Source of the DNA: Microvirga ossetica
Lineage (GTDB): Bacteria > Pseudomonadota > Alphaproteobacteria > Rhizobiales > Beijerinckiaceae
DNA: 64,000 bases
Assembly (NCBI RefSeq): GCF_002741015.1
Contig: NZ_CP016619.1
Location: 62,001 to 126,000, forward strand
Reading direction: 5' to 3'
Below are positions 16,281-25,805 of the stretch, one piece after another (positions within the stretch are counted from its first letter, which is position 1; each line of letters starts with the position of its first letter). The translations under genes were made by a program, and so were the position numbers. Under the pieces are notes generated by a model. That model ran no database searches. It saw nothing but the letters and a program-made list of their open reading frames with translations, and was not told where the DNA came from.

Positions 16281-18023
16281 ATGGGCTCTGACGAGCGCCG
16301 CCTCGTGGCGATTTTCGCAGCCGACGTGGCAGGTTACTCGCGGCTGATGCGGGCCGACGAGCAGGGCACCCTGAGAGCTCTTCAGGCTGACCGCGGGATC
16401 ATCGACGGCAGTATCGCCGACCATCGGGGCCGGATAGCCAACACGGCCGGAGACAGCATCCTCGCCGAGTTCCCGAGCGTGGTTGACGCCGTACGATGCG
16501 CTCTGACAGTCCAACGTGCGATAGCAGACGCGAACGCCGCCACCCGACCGGGTGAGCAGCGCCTGCAGTTCCGTATCGGTGTTCATGTCGGGGATGTCGT
16601 GGCGAAGGGCGGCGACCTGTTCGGGGACGGGGTTAACGTCGCCGCTCGCCTTCAGGCTCTCGCCGAACCTGGTGGCCTCTGCTTATCTGAAGAGGCCCAC
16701 CGGTACGCCGCGCGGCCGTTGTTACTCACGTGCACCGATTTGGGCCAGCAGGACGTCAAGAACATCGACGGCGGTATACGGGTGTTCTCGGTGCGTCTGA
16801 TCGGACAGCTCGCATCTGATAAGCCGAGGAGCCCGCCGACAATGGTCTCGGAGAGGCCAACTGTTGCGGTGCTCCCGTTCGGGAACCTGAGCGGTGACGG
16901 TGCCGAGAGCCACTTCAGTGATGGCATCACCGACGAGATCATCACCGGTCTCGCCCGCTTCCGGTCGCTGTTCGTCGTCGCCCGCAACTCGTCCTTTGCT
17001 GTCCGAGACCAATCCCTCGATCTCGCCGAAGTCGGCCGTCGGCTTGGCGTGTCCTTCCTCGTTCAGGGCAGCGTGCGCCGCGCGGGTGATCGTCTTCGCG
17101 TCACAGCCCAACTCGTCGAAGCGGGAACGGGCGTCCAGCTCTGGGCTGAACGCTACGACCGACACGTCGACGATGTGTTCGCAGTTCAGGACGAAGTCGC
17201 CCAGACCATCGCTTCAACCCTATTCGGGCGGATCGAGGACGCAAGGCTCCAGCTTGCTTTACGTAAGCCGACGGAGAGCATGGCTGCCTATGACTTCTTC
17301 CTCCGAGGTCTGGCGCACTTCCGAGGCTACGAGGACGATAGTAATCAACAGGCCGCCGCCATGTTGGAGCGGGCCGTCGGCCTTGATCCGCAGTTCGCGC
17401 TGGCGCAGTCGTACCTCGCGTTCGTGCGATGTGCGGTCGACGGGTACGCCGCCGCCTCTCGGGCCACGTTGGACGCGGCCTTTGCCATGGCAGCCCAGGC
17501 GATCGACCGCGACCCACAGGAGAGCCGGTGCCACCGGATGCTCGGTCTCGTCTGCGTCTACCGCCGCGACCTCGCAACTGCGCAACGCCACCTGGACCGG
17601 GCGCTCCAGCTCAATCCAAACGATGCGGACGCGATGCAGCAGATGGGCTATGTGCTGACCCTCCGGGGCAAGCCGGAGGACGCGCTCGCGTGGATGGAGC
17701 GATCCCGGTGTCTCAATCCGTTCCACCCAACGTGGTACAACTCGGGCCTTGGCACCACGCTCTACTCCCTCAGGCGCTACGCAGACGCGGCGGAAACCTT
17801 CCGGCGGCTGCCAAACCCAGGGCCCTGGTCGCACACAAGGCTTGCGGCCTGCTACGCGCAGCTCGGCGAGGAGGGGAAGGCGAAGGCCCTTGTGGACACT
17901 GTGCTTCAGGTCCGTCCCGACTACTCGATCTCGACCTTCCTGACGCGTGACGTTCTCCTGGAACGAGCCGAAGACCGAGAGCATCTTCGGGAGGGGTTAA
18001 TCAAGGCAGGTTTTCCAAGCTGA
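16281..18023 (+). CDS. Class III adenylate/guanylate cyclase with TPR domain, second copy
   Basis: The 580-residue protein repeats the architecture of the gene at 8281-10062: a cyclase domain with FAADVAGYSRL, NTAGDSILAEF and VGDVVAKGGDLFGDGVN, a TolB-like segment (TVAVLPFGNLSGDGAESHF ... RRAGDRLRVTAQLVEA), then TPR helices with RDLATAQRHLDRALQLNPND. I chose ATG 16281 because the cyclase domain begins there; a GTG 93 bases upstream would add an unmatched tail. Both metal-binding Asp positions are kept. It is probably cytoplasmic and produces cAMP under control of the C-terminal region. Confidence 0.88.
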   Translation: MGSDERRLVAIFAADVAGYSRLMRADEQGTLRALQADRGIIDGSIADHRGRIANTAGDSILAEFPSVVDAVRCALTVQRAIADANAATRPGEQRLQFRIGVHVGDVVAKGGDLFGDGVNVAARLQALAEPGGLCLSEEAHRYAARPLLLTCTDLGQQDVKNIDGGIRVFSVRLIGQLASDKPRSPPTMVSERPTVAVLPFGNLSGDGAESHFSDGITDEIITGLARFRSLFVVARNSSFAVRDQSLDLAEVGRRLGVSFLVQGSVRRAGDRLRVTAQLVEAGTGVQLWAERYDRHVDDVFAVQDEVAQTIASTLFGRIEDARLQLALRKPTESMAAYDFFLRGLAHFRGYEDDSNQQAAAMLERAVGLDPQFALAQSYLAFVRCAVDGYAAASRATLDAAFAMAAQAIDRDPQESRCHRMLGLVCVYRRDLATAQRHLDRALQLNPNDADAMQQMGYVLTLRGKPEDALAWMERSRCLNPFHPTWYNSGLGTTLYSLRRYADAAETFRRLPNPGPWSHTRLAACYAQLGEEGKAKALVDTVLQVRPDYSISTFLTRDVLLERAEDREHLREGLIKAGFPS

Positions 18024-18186
18024 CGCCCGCGTGCTCTGCTACTGTCACGTTGCCGTCGAGTAGCTGAAGCTGTCGCTGCGCATCCCCCAAGCCAGTTCAA
18101 ATCAAACCACGAGGGGAAAGCACCGGTCGCATCGGCCAGGAATTGACGGCGCGACCGCGGGCAACGCGATACCCACTGGCGGAAAG

Positions 18187-18854
18187 GCGATGGCGGCGGC
18201 GGGCGGATCGGTGTTGCCATCGAAGCGGGTCTCGTCAACGCCTACCGCACCGCTGCTGCAGACGCGGTGGCGGCTGACGCGTTGGCACGCCGGGATGCCG
18301 CGACACTAGCGCTCTTCGGATCCGGTCATCAGGCGCAGTACGAATGCATGGCCTTGGCGCGGGTGCGACCGCTCCGCCAAGTGCTGATTGTCGCTTGCAA
18401 CACCCACCGGGCCGAGGCGATGGCGTCCGCGCTGCGCCAGCTGGGCTTGGAGGCCGAGGTCACAGGAGCCCAGCATGCCTGTGAAGCCGCCGACATCATC
18501 GTGACCGCGACACCGGCACGGGCACCCCTGTTTGCCGCTGACTGGGTTCGATCAGGGACGCATATCGCCAGCATGGGATCTGATGCGCGTGGCAAGCAGG
18601 AACTACCGCCCGAGTTGTTTCGGCGTGCGACCTTGTTCTGTGATCTTGCCGATCAGGCGCGCAGCATCGGCGAATTTCAGCATGCAGCCTCCGATGCCGT
18701 TATCACCCCACTCGGTGAGGTACTGTCAGGCCGCCACCCGGGCCGAGGTTCAAAGGATGAGATTACGATCTTCGACAGCTCAGGGCTGTCGTTGCAGGAC
18801 CTCTACATCGCTCGTCATCTCCTCGACAAACGAGGTGCATTGGTGTCGATTTAG
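18187..18854 (+). pseudogene. Ornithine cyclodeaminase/mu-crystallin remnant
   Basis: About 220 residues match the NAD-binding half of ornithine cyclodeaminases: LVNAYRTAAADAVAADALAR, then LALFGSGHQAQYECMALARV with the Rossmann glycines, ADIIVTATPARAPLF, and GTHIASMGSDARGKQELPPE. The first 100 or so residues, including the substrate-binding strands, are missing, and no start codon with a ribosome-binding site is present. Upstream sequence carries no matching frame. It is a 5'-truncated gene in a neighbourhood devoted to amino-acid metabolism. Confidence 0.75.
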
Positions 18855-19584
18855 CTTACGCGCCATTCAACTCGATTGCCTAATGAACATTGTGCCGGCG
18901 ATTAAACGCTAGACAATGGGTAAGAGTCGGCATGCCGCAATTCCGACCCAAATACATCAGCTATGTCAGCGAATTCAGACCAGAGCCGATGAACGGCTTC
19001 ATTCGCAGCTTCGCGGCTTTTTGGTTCGAAGAGGTCCTTGGAAACCGGAAGCCTTATCGTGACGTCGTGTGCAATGCCCTGGCACTGGTCTGCAAACGCT
19101 GGAATGTCGAGTGTCAGTCAAAGGACACAATGTGCTTCTGCGATGCTATTCCCAATTGGGGTCCGCACTCTGACGTGGCCGAGCCTTTGAGCCGCGTAGG
19201 CAGTAGGATCCCGCTCGTGCTCCTCTTGAACGCAATGAACGAGCTTATCCTGCGTAATATCGAGAGGCTTCAGGCTCCCTTCAATGCAGAACACGGCCGA
19301 GCAGGCTCAATCCTACAAACCCTGTCGGAAGGCATTCGACTATGTGCGCGACCACTTGGGACCAAATCTGAGGATATGCTGCACGTCTCCTCATGCTTAC
19401 GCTGCGACCTGATGCCGGCACACGATATCGGCATCAACAACAAGGTTGTCATCAATCGTGGCCAGAAGTCACCGACACCATACTGCGAGTGTGCTGAGAT
19501 TAGGGACAGCGAGGGGTTGCCTCCTCTGGCCGTGCTTCAAGAACCGATTCGATAGGCGGAAGTCTCTCTGGAAAGACAGATCGC
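18855..19584. other. Region with one unassigned plus-strand frame
   Basis: A plus-strand frame from ATG 18932 to 19555 encodes 208 residues (MPQFRPKYISYVSEFRPEPM...), but it has no recognised domain, no clear ribosome-binding site and an unusual Cys/Leu/Arg-rich composition often seen in antisense frames. The minus strand shows a protein-like but stop-broken reading here. I take the region to be decayed sequence and do not call a gene. Confidence 0.3.
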
Positions 19585-20679
19585 ATGAAATTGGAACCCT
19601 ACTGGCTCGATACGGCGCCGCCCTTCACAGATGGTGAGCAGGGTCCCCTGGAAGGCACGGCCGATGTAGCGATTATTGGCGGCGGCTTTACCGGATTGTC
19701 AGCAGCGCTGGCCGCCGTGCGCAAAGGAGCTTCCGTCGTTGTGTTAGAGGCCGAGGCCATTGGATCAAAGGCGTCGGGTCGCAATGGCGGCCATGTCAAC
19801 AACGGCATGGCCCATTCATTCGTCGCGGTGGCTGCGAAGCACGGTGTTGATCGTGCACGAGAGCTTTACCAAGCCTTTGATGCTGCGGTGGACACTGTTG
19901 AGCGCATTGTGCGCGAGGAAAAGATAGACTGCGACTTCCGCAGGGCCGGTAAGGTGAAGCTTGCAGCTAAACCTGCTCACTTCGCGAGCATTGCTAAGAA
20001 CTATGAGATGATCTCCCGCGAAGTTGACCCGGACACCCAACTACTTTTCAAAGACGATATACGGAATGAGGTTGGCACAGACCGCTTCTTCGGTGGCATG
20101 CTGCAGCGCCGTAGTGCCATGATGCATATGGGAAAGTTTAGCCGCGGTCTCGCCTCTGCAGCAGCGCGCTCGGGCGCACGCATATTCGAGAATGCCTGTG
20201 TGACAAAACTCGAAAAGCAGGCCGGTTCCGGTTTCCGGATCACGACGCCGCGTGGTCATTTGACAGCCTCACAGGTCCTTGTCGCAACCGGCGGCAACAC
20301 AGAGGGGCCGTTTGGCTATTTCCGACGGAGATTTGTGCCAATCGGCGCTTTCGTGATTGCGACCGAGCCCCTCGCTCCTGCTATTGCGGCGAGAATCATG
20401 CCTGGCAACCGCACCGTCACCACCTCGCGCAACCTCGTCAACTTCTTCCGCCTTTCCCCGGACAATCGCCTCATCTACGGTGGTCGAGCCCGGTTCGCAT
20501 TATCCAGCCCTCGATCGGACGCTAAGAGCGGTGTAATCCTTCAACGTTCCATGCTGGACGTCTTTCCCCAGCTCACTGGTATCAGTATCGATTACTGCTG
20601 GGGTGGCCTGATCGACATGACGGCGGACCGCTTTCCTCATACTGGATTTGCTTCGGTTTAGTGGAGAGCGGTTTGGTAG

Positions 20680-21537
20680 CTATCCGGCCAGCCTTTCGAA
20701 CTGAGCCGGACTGACATAGTCCAGTGTCGAATGACGCCGGACGGGATTGTAGAAGCCATCGATGTAACGACCGATCGCCTTCCTGGCCTCGGCTCTCGTC
20801 TGGAAGACGGTGCGCCAGACCAGCTCGGACTTCAAGGTCTTGAAGAAAGTCTCGACCACGGCATTGTCGAAACAATTGCCTGTCCCGGACATTGAGATCC
20901 GGATGCCGTGCTTCCGCAACTCGGCCTGATACTCGATCGAACAATATTGACTGCCGCGGTCCGCGTGATGGGTCAGCCCCTCACCGGGTCTTCGGATCGC
21001 CAGAGCCTTGCGCAGCGCCTCGAGCGCCAGTTCCTTGTGCAGCCGGTCGCTCACCGCCCAGCCAACCACCCGGCGCGCGAAGAGATCCAGGACCACGGCC
21101 AGGTAGAGCCAGCCCTCGCTCGTCCACACGTACGAGATATCCGCGGCCCACTTCTGGTTCGGGCGCTCGGCCGAGAAGTCCTGCTCGAGCAGGTTGGGAG
21201 CAATAGGAAAGGCGTGGTGGCTGTCGGTGGTGCGCTTGAAGCGACGTTTCTGCCGGGCCTTGAGCCCATTCTCGCGCATCAGTCGGGCCGTCCGACGGCG
21301 CCCGATCGGCAGGCCCTGATCCTGGAGTTCGCGCGTCATCCGTGGGCTGCCATAGGTGCCATTCGATTCTCGAAAGGCGGACCGGACATGGGCGAGCAGC
21401 ACCAGATCGTCGCGCTGACGCTGGCAGGCCGGACGACTTCGCCAGGCAAAGTAGCCGCTCTGGCTCACCTCAAGAACCTGGCACAGGCGCTGGATGGGGA
21501 ATTCCGCTTTCGCCGCATCGATGAACGTGAACCTCAT
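20680..21537 (-). CDS. IS3 transposase OrfB (DDE integrase)
   Basis: The 285-residue protein has an HTH_21-like N-terminus (YGSPRMTRELQDQGL) and the rve core: the first Asp in WAADISYVWT, the second in HHADRGSQYCS, the Glu in VVETFFKTLKSEL. The length is standard. Its ATG overlaps the stop of orfA in an ATGA arrangement. In most IS3 elements the active transposase is an OrfAB product made by -1 frameshifting. I did not locate a convincing slippery site beyond the A-rich stretch at the end of orfA. Confidence 0.92.
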   Translation of the reverse strand: MRFTFIDAAKAEFPIQRLCQVLEVSQSGYFAWRSRPACQRQRDDLVLLAHVRSAFRESNGTYGSPRMTRELQDQGLPIGRRRTARLMRENGLKARQKRRFKRTTDSHHAFPIAPNLLEQDFSAERPNQKWAADISYVWTSEGWLYLAVVLDLFARRVVGWAVSDRLHKELALEALRKALAIRRPGEGLTHHADRGSQYCSIEYQAELRKHGIRISMSGTGNCFDNAVVETFFKTLKSELVWRTVFQTRAEARKAIGRYIDGFYNPVRRHSTLDYVSPAQFERLAG

Positions 21538-21821
21538 CGACTTCCCTCCTTGACGAAAAAAGCGGTGGCCTTCTTGAGGATGTCGCGCTCTTGCCGCAGC
21601 ACCTCGTTCTCGCGACGGAGGCGCTTGAGCTCGTCCATGACATCCTCATTGGGCGGCGGGGCCGACGAAGGCCGCATATCCTGGTGCTCCGCCATCCAGC
21701 GCGCGAGCGTCGAACGGTTCACCCCAAGATCGTCGGCGATCGCGCGTTGCGAGCGCCCACTCGTCAAAACGAGGCGGACGGCCTCATCCTGAAACTCTCT
21801 CTTAAAACGGGTCTTCGGCAT
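21534..21821 (-). CDS. IS3 OrfA (helix-turn-helix protein)
   Basis: The 95-residue protein has a homeodomain-like helix-turn-helix (SQRAIADDLGVNRSTLARWM), followed by a leucine-zipper-like coiled coil (LKRLRRENEVLRQERDILKK) and the usual ATAFFVKE ending. It binds the IS ends and supplies the N-terminus of the OrfAB fusion transposase. Confidence 0.92.
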   Translation of the reverse strand: MPKTRFKREFQDEAVRLVLTSGRSQRAIADDLGVNRSTLARWMAEHQDMRPSSAPPPNEDVMDELKRLRRENEVLRQERDILKKATAFFVKEGSR

Positions 21822-22200
21822 GGAGATCCTCCTGCTTCATCAGAAGCTCTCCATTTTTTCGAAGCAAGACCATACTGGCGAGCGAGACGGTCTCTACTTT
21901 GCCATGGGATACAGCGGACATGGTGCACAAATGTCAATCCATCTTGGCTCGCTTATGGTTGATGTGATGGATGGACATCCCGAGAAAAGTCCATTCGGCC
22001 ATATGCCGTGGCCTGCCATTCCAGGGCACTTCGGCCGGCCTTGGTTTCTGCCCATCGTAGGAGCCTATTACAAATTCAAGGATATCGTGAGCTGACCACG
22101 ACGAACATGATCACTCTTGACATCGCGAACCCGAGAGTTCCAAGGGGGAGCAGCATCGTATATGGGCCGCTTCTCGTAGGGCTTTAGAGCGTCGAAAAGC

Positions 22201-22851
22201 TGCGACAGCCTACCCTCCTTCCCCAAGATCCTGGCGCTGGCTTTTCTCGTCGCTCCGTACTTCATCCTGATGCCGGGCATGGGCTATGGAACCGCGGGGC
22301 CAGGACACCCAAGCCGCGCGGACCCGTCCGAAAATAATCCTCGAGCACACCGTCTTCGGCCTCGCATGTACGTAACCGTGCTGGTACTTGCGGCCAGCGC
22401 TGGCTGCGGTCATTTCACCTTGTACGGGCCTGTCCTGGATCTCGGCCTCGAACGGCAGCTGCGGGCTGCGACGCCTTTGAGCATCCGTACGGCCGACCGC
22501 ATGATCACCACCGAGCTGCAGGGGACCATGAACGGCTATGCCTGGAGCTAGACTGGCCTCAAGAAGCCCGTGCAGGTCCGCAAGGGCGAGCGGGTGGCGA
22601 TCACCATGCGCAACACGAGCATGAAGGCCCACCCGATGCATCTTCATGGGCACCGCTTCCAGGTCATTGTCATCGAAGGGGTCCAGCTGACGGGAGCAGT
22701 CAGGGACACGGTCCTGGTTCCGCCGGACAACTCAGTGACGGTCGCATACGATGCCGACAACGCCGGAACCTTCGCGTTCCACTGCCATCATCTCTATCAC
22801 ATGGCGGCGGGTATGATGGGCTTCATTACCTATGACGGCGTTGCCGGGTGA
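22201..22851 (+). pseudogene. Multicopper oxidase C-terminal cupredoxin domain, broken by a stop
   Basis: The 3' part has the C-terminal copper sites of multicopper oxidases: HPMHLHGHRFQV and HCHHLYHMAAGM, which carry type 1, 2 and 3 ligands. The preceding frame ends LQGTMNGYAWS and a TAG at 22549. The expected sequence then continues in the same frame with KKPVQVRKGERVAITMRN, so an in-frame stop breaks the gene. Upstream lies a hydrophobic stretch (YVTVLVLAASAGCGHFTLYG) that may be a membrane part of the same protein. Full-length enzymes have two more cupredoxin domains, which are absent. Confidence 0.75.
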
Positions 22852-23195
22852 TGGACGCACGAGGAGGGGCGTTGTCCAACGCTCCCCTGCTTTTGCGCAG
22901 GCATCGTTTGCATGGATCCCGTCAGCTCGAAGGCGGGAGTCGTCGGTGTTTTCCGCGCGGTCGCCAGAACGAGCCGCCCTGAATCAGACCACCCATCCCT
23001 GGAACTCGGCGCTCATGGGACACCCGGGGCGAGAAAACAGGCACATGCTAAGGTCGCCCTGCCTGCAGTAACTGCCGAAAGGTGCCCATTCTTCAGCGTA
23101 AAATTCCGAATTTGAGTGCCTGCTCGGGCGCATTCTGTGGCGGAGATGTTGAATACTGACATCCAGCGAACTGCCATCATCTTAGGTCTTACTCC
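22852..23195. other. Intergenic stretch, nothing recognised
   Basis: No frame with family likeness, no repeat and no clear hairpin were seen. It separates the copper oxidase remnant from the amino-acid operon and probably carries the operon promoter, although I could not define -35 and -10 boxes with confidence. Confidence 0.4.
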
Positions 23196-24518
23196 GTGTC
23201 ACCCTCAATTCTGCGCATTCCGAGCGACGAGAAACTTCCCGCAGCCGCCGATGTTGTCATCATTGGCGGCGGCATCGTCGGCGCGACCGCCGCGCATTTC
23301 CTCGCCCGGCGCGGCCACTCGGTGGCCCTTTTGGAAAAAGGGTACATTGGCTGCGAACAGTCGAGCCGGAATTGGGGTTGGTGCCGGCAGCAGAACCGCG
23401 ATGCGCGAGAACTGCCGCTCTCCGGCATCGCCCTGCGGCTCTGGGACGAACTCACGGCCGAGATCGGTCGAGATCTTGGGTTCCGCCGGTGCGGCCTCGT
23501 CTACGCGACCGATAATCCCAAGCAGCTTGGTGAATGGGAAAAGTGGCGTGAGACGGCGCGCCAGTTCGGCGTCAATACGAAAATGATAAGCGCTGCCGAG
23601 GCGGCTGCCGCAATGCCTGGTACCGAGCGGCGCTGGTTGGGGGGCGTTCACTCGTGGGAGGACGGCAAGGCCGAACCGGGACTGGCCGCACCGACGATCG
23701 CCGAAGGCGCGCGCGCCCATGGTGCCACGATCCACCAGAACTGCGCCGCACGCGGCCTTGACATCACCCATGGCGCGGTGACCGGCGTCGTCACGGAGAA
23801 GGGGTTTATCCGGGCCAACGCGGTCCTGTGCGCCGCTGGCGCCTGGGCGTCCGCCTTCTGCCGTCGTCACAAGATTTCCTTTCCTCAGGCGAGCGTGCGC
23901 CAGAGTACCCTGCGCACCCGCCCGGCTCCGAACGTGGGGGAGGCGATCTATACGCCGGACTGCGTGCTCACGCGCCGCATCGATGGCAGCTATACGCTGG
24001 CCATCAGCGGAAAGGCGGTGCTGGAGATCACCCCGCAAGGCATTCGCCACGCGCGCTCCTTCATGCCCATGTTCGTCAAGCGCCTGAAGGCCGTGGAGAT
24101 CGGCCTTGGCAAGTCGTTCTTCGAAGGACCGGAAGCGCTGGGCAGATGGAGCCTGGACGAACCGTCCCCCTTCGAGCACATCCGCGTTCTCGACCCCTCG
24201 CCCAAATCCCAGGCAATCACCGCAACCCTGCAGCGTGTCAAAAAGCTCTTCCCTGCCTTGGCCGGCATCGAGGTTGCAGAGAGCTGGGGCGGCTATGTGG
24301 ACTCCACCCCCGACGCAGTGCCGGTCATCTCCTCTATAGAGGAGATCCGGGGCTTTTTCCTGGCGGCGGGGTGTTCCGGCCACGGCTTCGGCATCGGACC
24401 GGGGATCGGACAACTGGCTGCCGACCTGGTCGCCAACGATACACCTTGTGTTGATCCCACTCCCTTCCGCCTCTCGCGCCTGCTCGACGGCTCGAAGGTG
24501 GAGGTCGGATCGATCTGA
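23196..24518 (+). CDS. DadA-like FAD-dependent amino acid oxidase/dehydrogenase
   Basis: The 440-residue protein has the DAO fold: FAD Rossmann motif ADVVIIGGGIVGATAAHFLA at about residues 18-37, then CEQSSRNWGWCRQQNRD, and the C-terminal ESWGGYVDSTPDAVPVIS and GCSGHGFGIGPGIGQLAADL segments typical of D-amino acid dehydrogenases and opine oxidase subunits. The start is GTG 23196. It is the first gene of a five-gene run on the same strand with short gaps. Together with the alanine dehydrogenase and aspartase downstream it suggests amino-acid catabolism. The substrate is not known, and the presence of a PLP enzyme next to it leaves D-amino or imino acids possible. Confidence 0.85.
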   Translation: MSPSILRIPSDEKLPAAADVVIIGGGIVGATAAHFLARRGHSVALLEKGYIGCEQSSRNWGWCRQQNRDARELPLSGIALRLWDELTAEIGRDLGFRRCGLVYATDNPKQLGEWEKWRETARQFGVNTKMISAAEAAAAMPGTERRWLGGVHSWEDGKAEPGLAAPTIAEGARAHGATIHQNCAARGLDITHGAVTGVVTEKGFIRANAVLCAAGAWASAFCRRHKISFPQASVRQSTLRTRPAPNVGEAIYTPDCVLTRRIDGSYTLAISGKAVLEITPQGIRHARSFMPMFVKRLKAVEIGLGKSFFEGPEALGRWSLDEPSPFEHIRVLDPSPKSQAITATLQRVKKLFPALAGIEVAESWGGYVDSTPDAVPVISSIEEIRGFFLAAGCSGHGFGIGPGIGQLAADLVANDTPCVDPTPFRLSRLLDGSKVEVGSI

Positions 24519-24530
24519 TTTCCGGCTGCG

Positions 24531-25772
24531 ATGGAGCAGAGCATGATTTTACCCGCCATCGAGCCACCGGGCACCGGGCAAGGGATGCCTCTGGCTCCGA
24601 TTGCCGGCGCCCATACTGGAGAAGTGGCGTGGCATCGGATCCGCGCAGCCTATCCGCAGCAGCAGCCATTGTTGAATCTGAACAATGCAGCCGTCAGCCC
24701 GCCACCGCTCGTGGTCCAGCAGGCGGTCATCGATGCCTATCTGTTGACCAGCCAGAATCCCGACGTCAACATGTGGAGCAAGCTGGACGCGGCGCTCCCC
24801 GACATCAAGAAGCAGCTCGCTGGATTGATCGATTGTGCGCCGCATGAAATCGCGCTGAACCGCAATTCTTCGGAGGGATTGTCCACGGCCATCTTCGGGA
24901 TACCACTCACGTCTGGCGACCAAGTGCTGTTGTCGCCGTGGGATTATCCCAGCATGCGTGCGGGTTGGCTCCAGCGGCAGCAGCGGGAAGGCATCGAGGC
25001 GGTGACCTGCCGCTTCGATTGGATGGCCAGCGACGACGATGTCATCGCCGCCTTCGAAGCGGCGATTACGCCGCGCACTCGCGTCATGCAGCTAACCCAC
25101 ATGTTCCACTGGAACGGCCGGGTTTTGCCGATCAAGCAGCTGTGCGCTTTGGCTCGAGCGCATGAAATCATCACGGTCGTCGACGGCGCCCAAACCTTCG
25201 CGCAGATGCCTGTCAGCTTTCGTGAGCTCGGTTGCGATTTCTTTGTGACAAGCCTCCACAAGTGGCTGGGCGCGCCGGTCGGCAACGGCATGCTGATCGT
25301 CAAGGAATCTCAAACCGAGCGCACATGGCCGCTGCTCGCACCCTTCGAGCAGCCGTCGTCCGGGATCGACAAGTTCGATCACTGGAATCTCGGCACCTAT
25401 AATTCTGCGCTACAGGCGGGAATCGCGCCGGCGATCCGGTTTCACAGCGAGATTGGCGTGCGCAACATCCATGCACGCTTGCAGGAGCTCACCCGCTATT
25501 GGGTGGGCCTCGCTCGCGATATCCCCGGCTTCCGGCTGCATACACCGTTGGACACTGATGACCTCGGCGCCGTGAGCCTGTTCTCCATCGATTACGTGGA
25601 TTCCAAAGCCCTTGAACGAGAGCTGCGAGAGAAACATCTGGTTCACGTTAAATACCGCAGGGTTGAGCATGTCGAGGGCCTCCGCGTCTCGCCGCACATC
25701 TACATGCTGAAAACCGACCTTGATACCTTCGCGGTAGCACTAAGGGATGTCATAGAACACGCTGGCCGCTAA
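24531..25772 (+). CDS. Class V aminotransferase-fold PLP enzyme (isopenicillin N epimerase-like)
   Basis: The 413-residue protein has the class V fold: LLNLNNAAVSPPPLVV near residue 47, NRNSSEGLSTAIFGIPL for the cofactor phosphate, VVDGAQTFAQMPVSF with the PLP-binding Asp, and the Schiff-base Lys in VTSLHKWLGAPVGNG. It resembles isopenicillin N epimerase/CefD and cysteine desulfurase-like proteins. It lies 12 bases after the flavoprotein gene. Epimerase, lyase or transaminase activity cannot be told apart from sequence. In this operon an amino-acid racemase or lyase role feeding the oxidase is plausible. Confidence 0.82.
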   Translation: MEQSMILPAIEPPGTGQGMPLAPIAGAHTGEVAWHRIRAAYPQQQPLLNLNNAAVSPPPLVVQQAVIDAYLLTSQNPDVNMWSKLDAALPDIKKQLAGLIDCAPHEIALNRNSSEGLSTAIFGIPLTSGDQVLLSPWDYPSMRAGWLQRQQREGIEAVTCRFDWMASDDDVIAAFEAAITPRTRVMQLTHMFHWNGRVLPIKQLCALARAHEIITVVDGAQTFAQMPVSFRELGCDFFVTSLHKWLGAPVGNGMLIVKESQTERTWPLLAPFEQPSSGIDKFDHWNLGTYNSALQAGIAPAIRFHSEIGVRNIHARLQELTRYWVGLARDIPGFRLHTPLDTDDLGAVSLFSIDYVDSKALERELREKHLVHVKYRRVEHVEGLRVSPHIYMLKTDLDTFAVALRDVIEHAGR

Positions 25773-25805
25773 GACGAGGCTGGCCTGCGAGCAATAGGTG
25801 CGATC

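Larger units (their letters stand above)
20643..21872 (-). mobile_element. IS3-family insertion sequence, complete
   Basis: The 1230-bp element has ends TGGATTTGCTTCGG and, in reverse complement, TGGTCTTGCTTCGA, giving the TG...CA ends usual for IS3. A 3-bp TAC duplication flanks it (20640-20642 and 21873-21875). It carries orfA and orfB overlapping by 4 bases. Both frames are intact, so the element may be active, and the disrupted flavoprotein frame shows no further decay, which suggests a recent insertion. Confidence 0.9.
19585..22095 (+). pseudogene. Gamma-glutamylputrescine-oxidase-like flavoprotein, split by IS3
   Basis: The 5' part (19585-20642) encodes a DAO-family flavoprotein: EPYWLDTAPPF, the FAD Rossmann motif ADVAIIGGGFTGLSAALAA near residue 27, GSKASGRNGGHVNNG, and the C-terminal YCWGGLIDMTADRFPHTG. 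The 3' part (21876-22095) continues with ERDGLYFAMGYSGHGAQM. An IS3-family element sits between them. Removing it with one copy of the TAC target duplication leaves 1278 bases, exactly 425 codons plus a stop, so the gene was intact until insertion. Relatives such as PuuB/OrdL oxidise gamma-glutamylputrescine or other secondary amines. The substrate here is not certain. Confidence 0.85.

Noticed and set aside
23205..24413. Minus-strand frame of about 400 codons opposite the DadA-like gene
   Set aside because: Antisense shadow; the plus strand has clear FAD-binding motifs and operon spacing.
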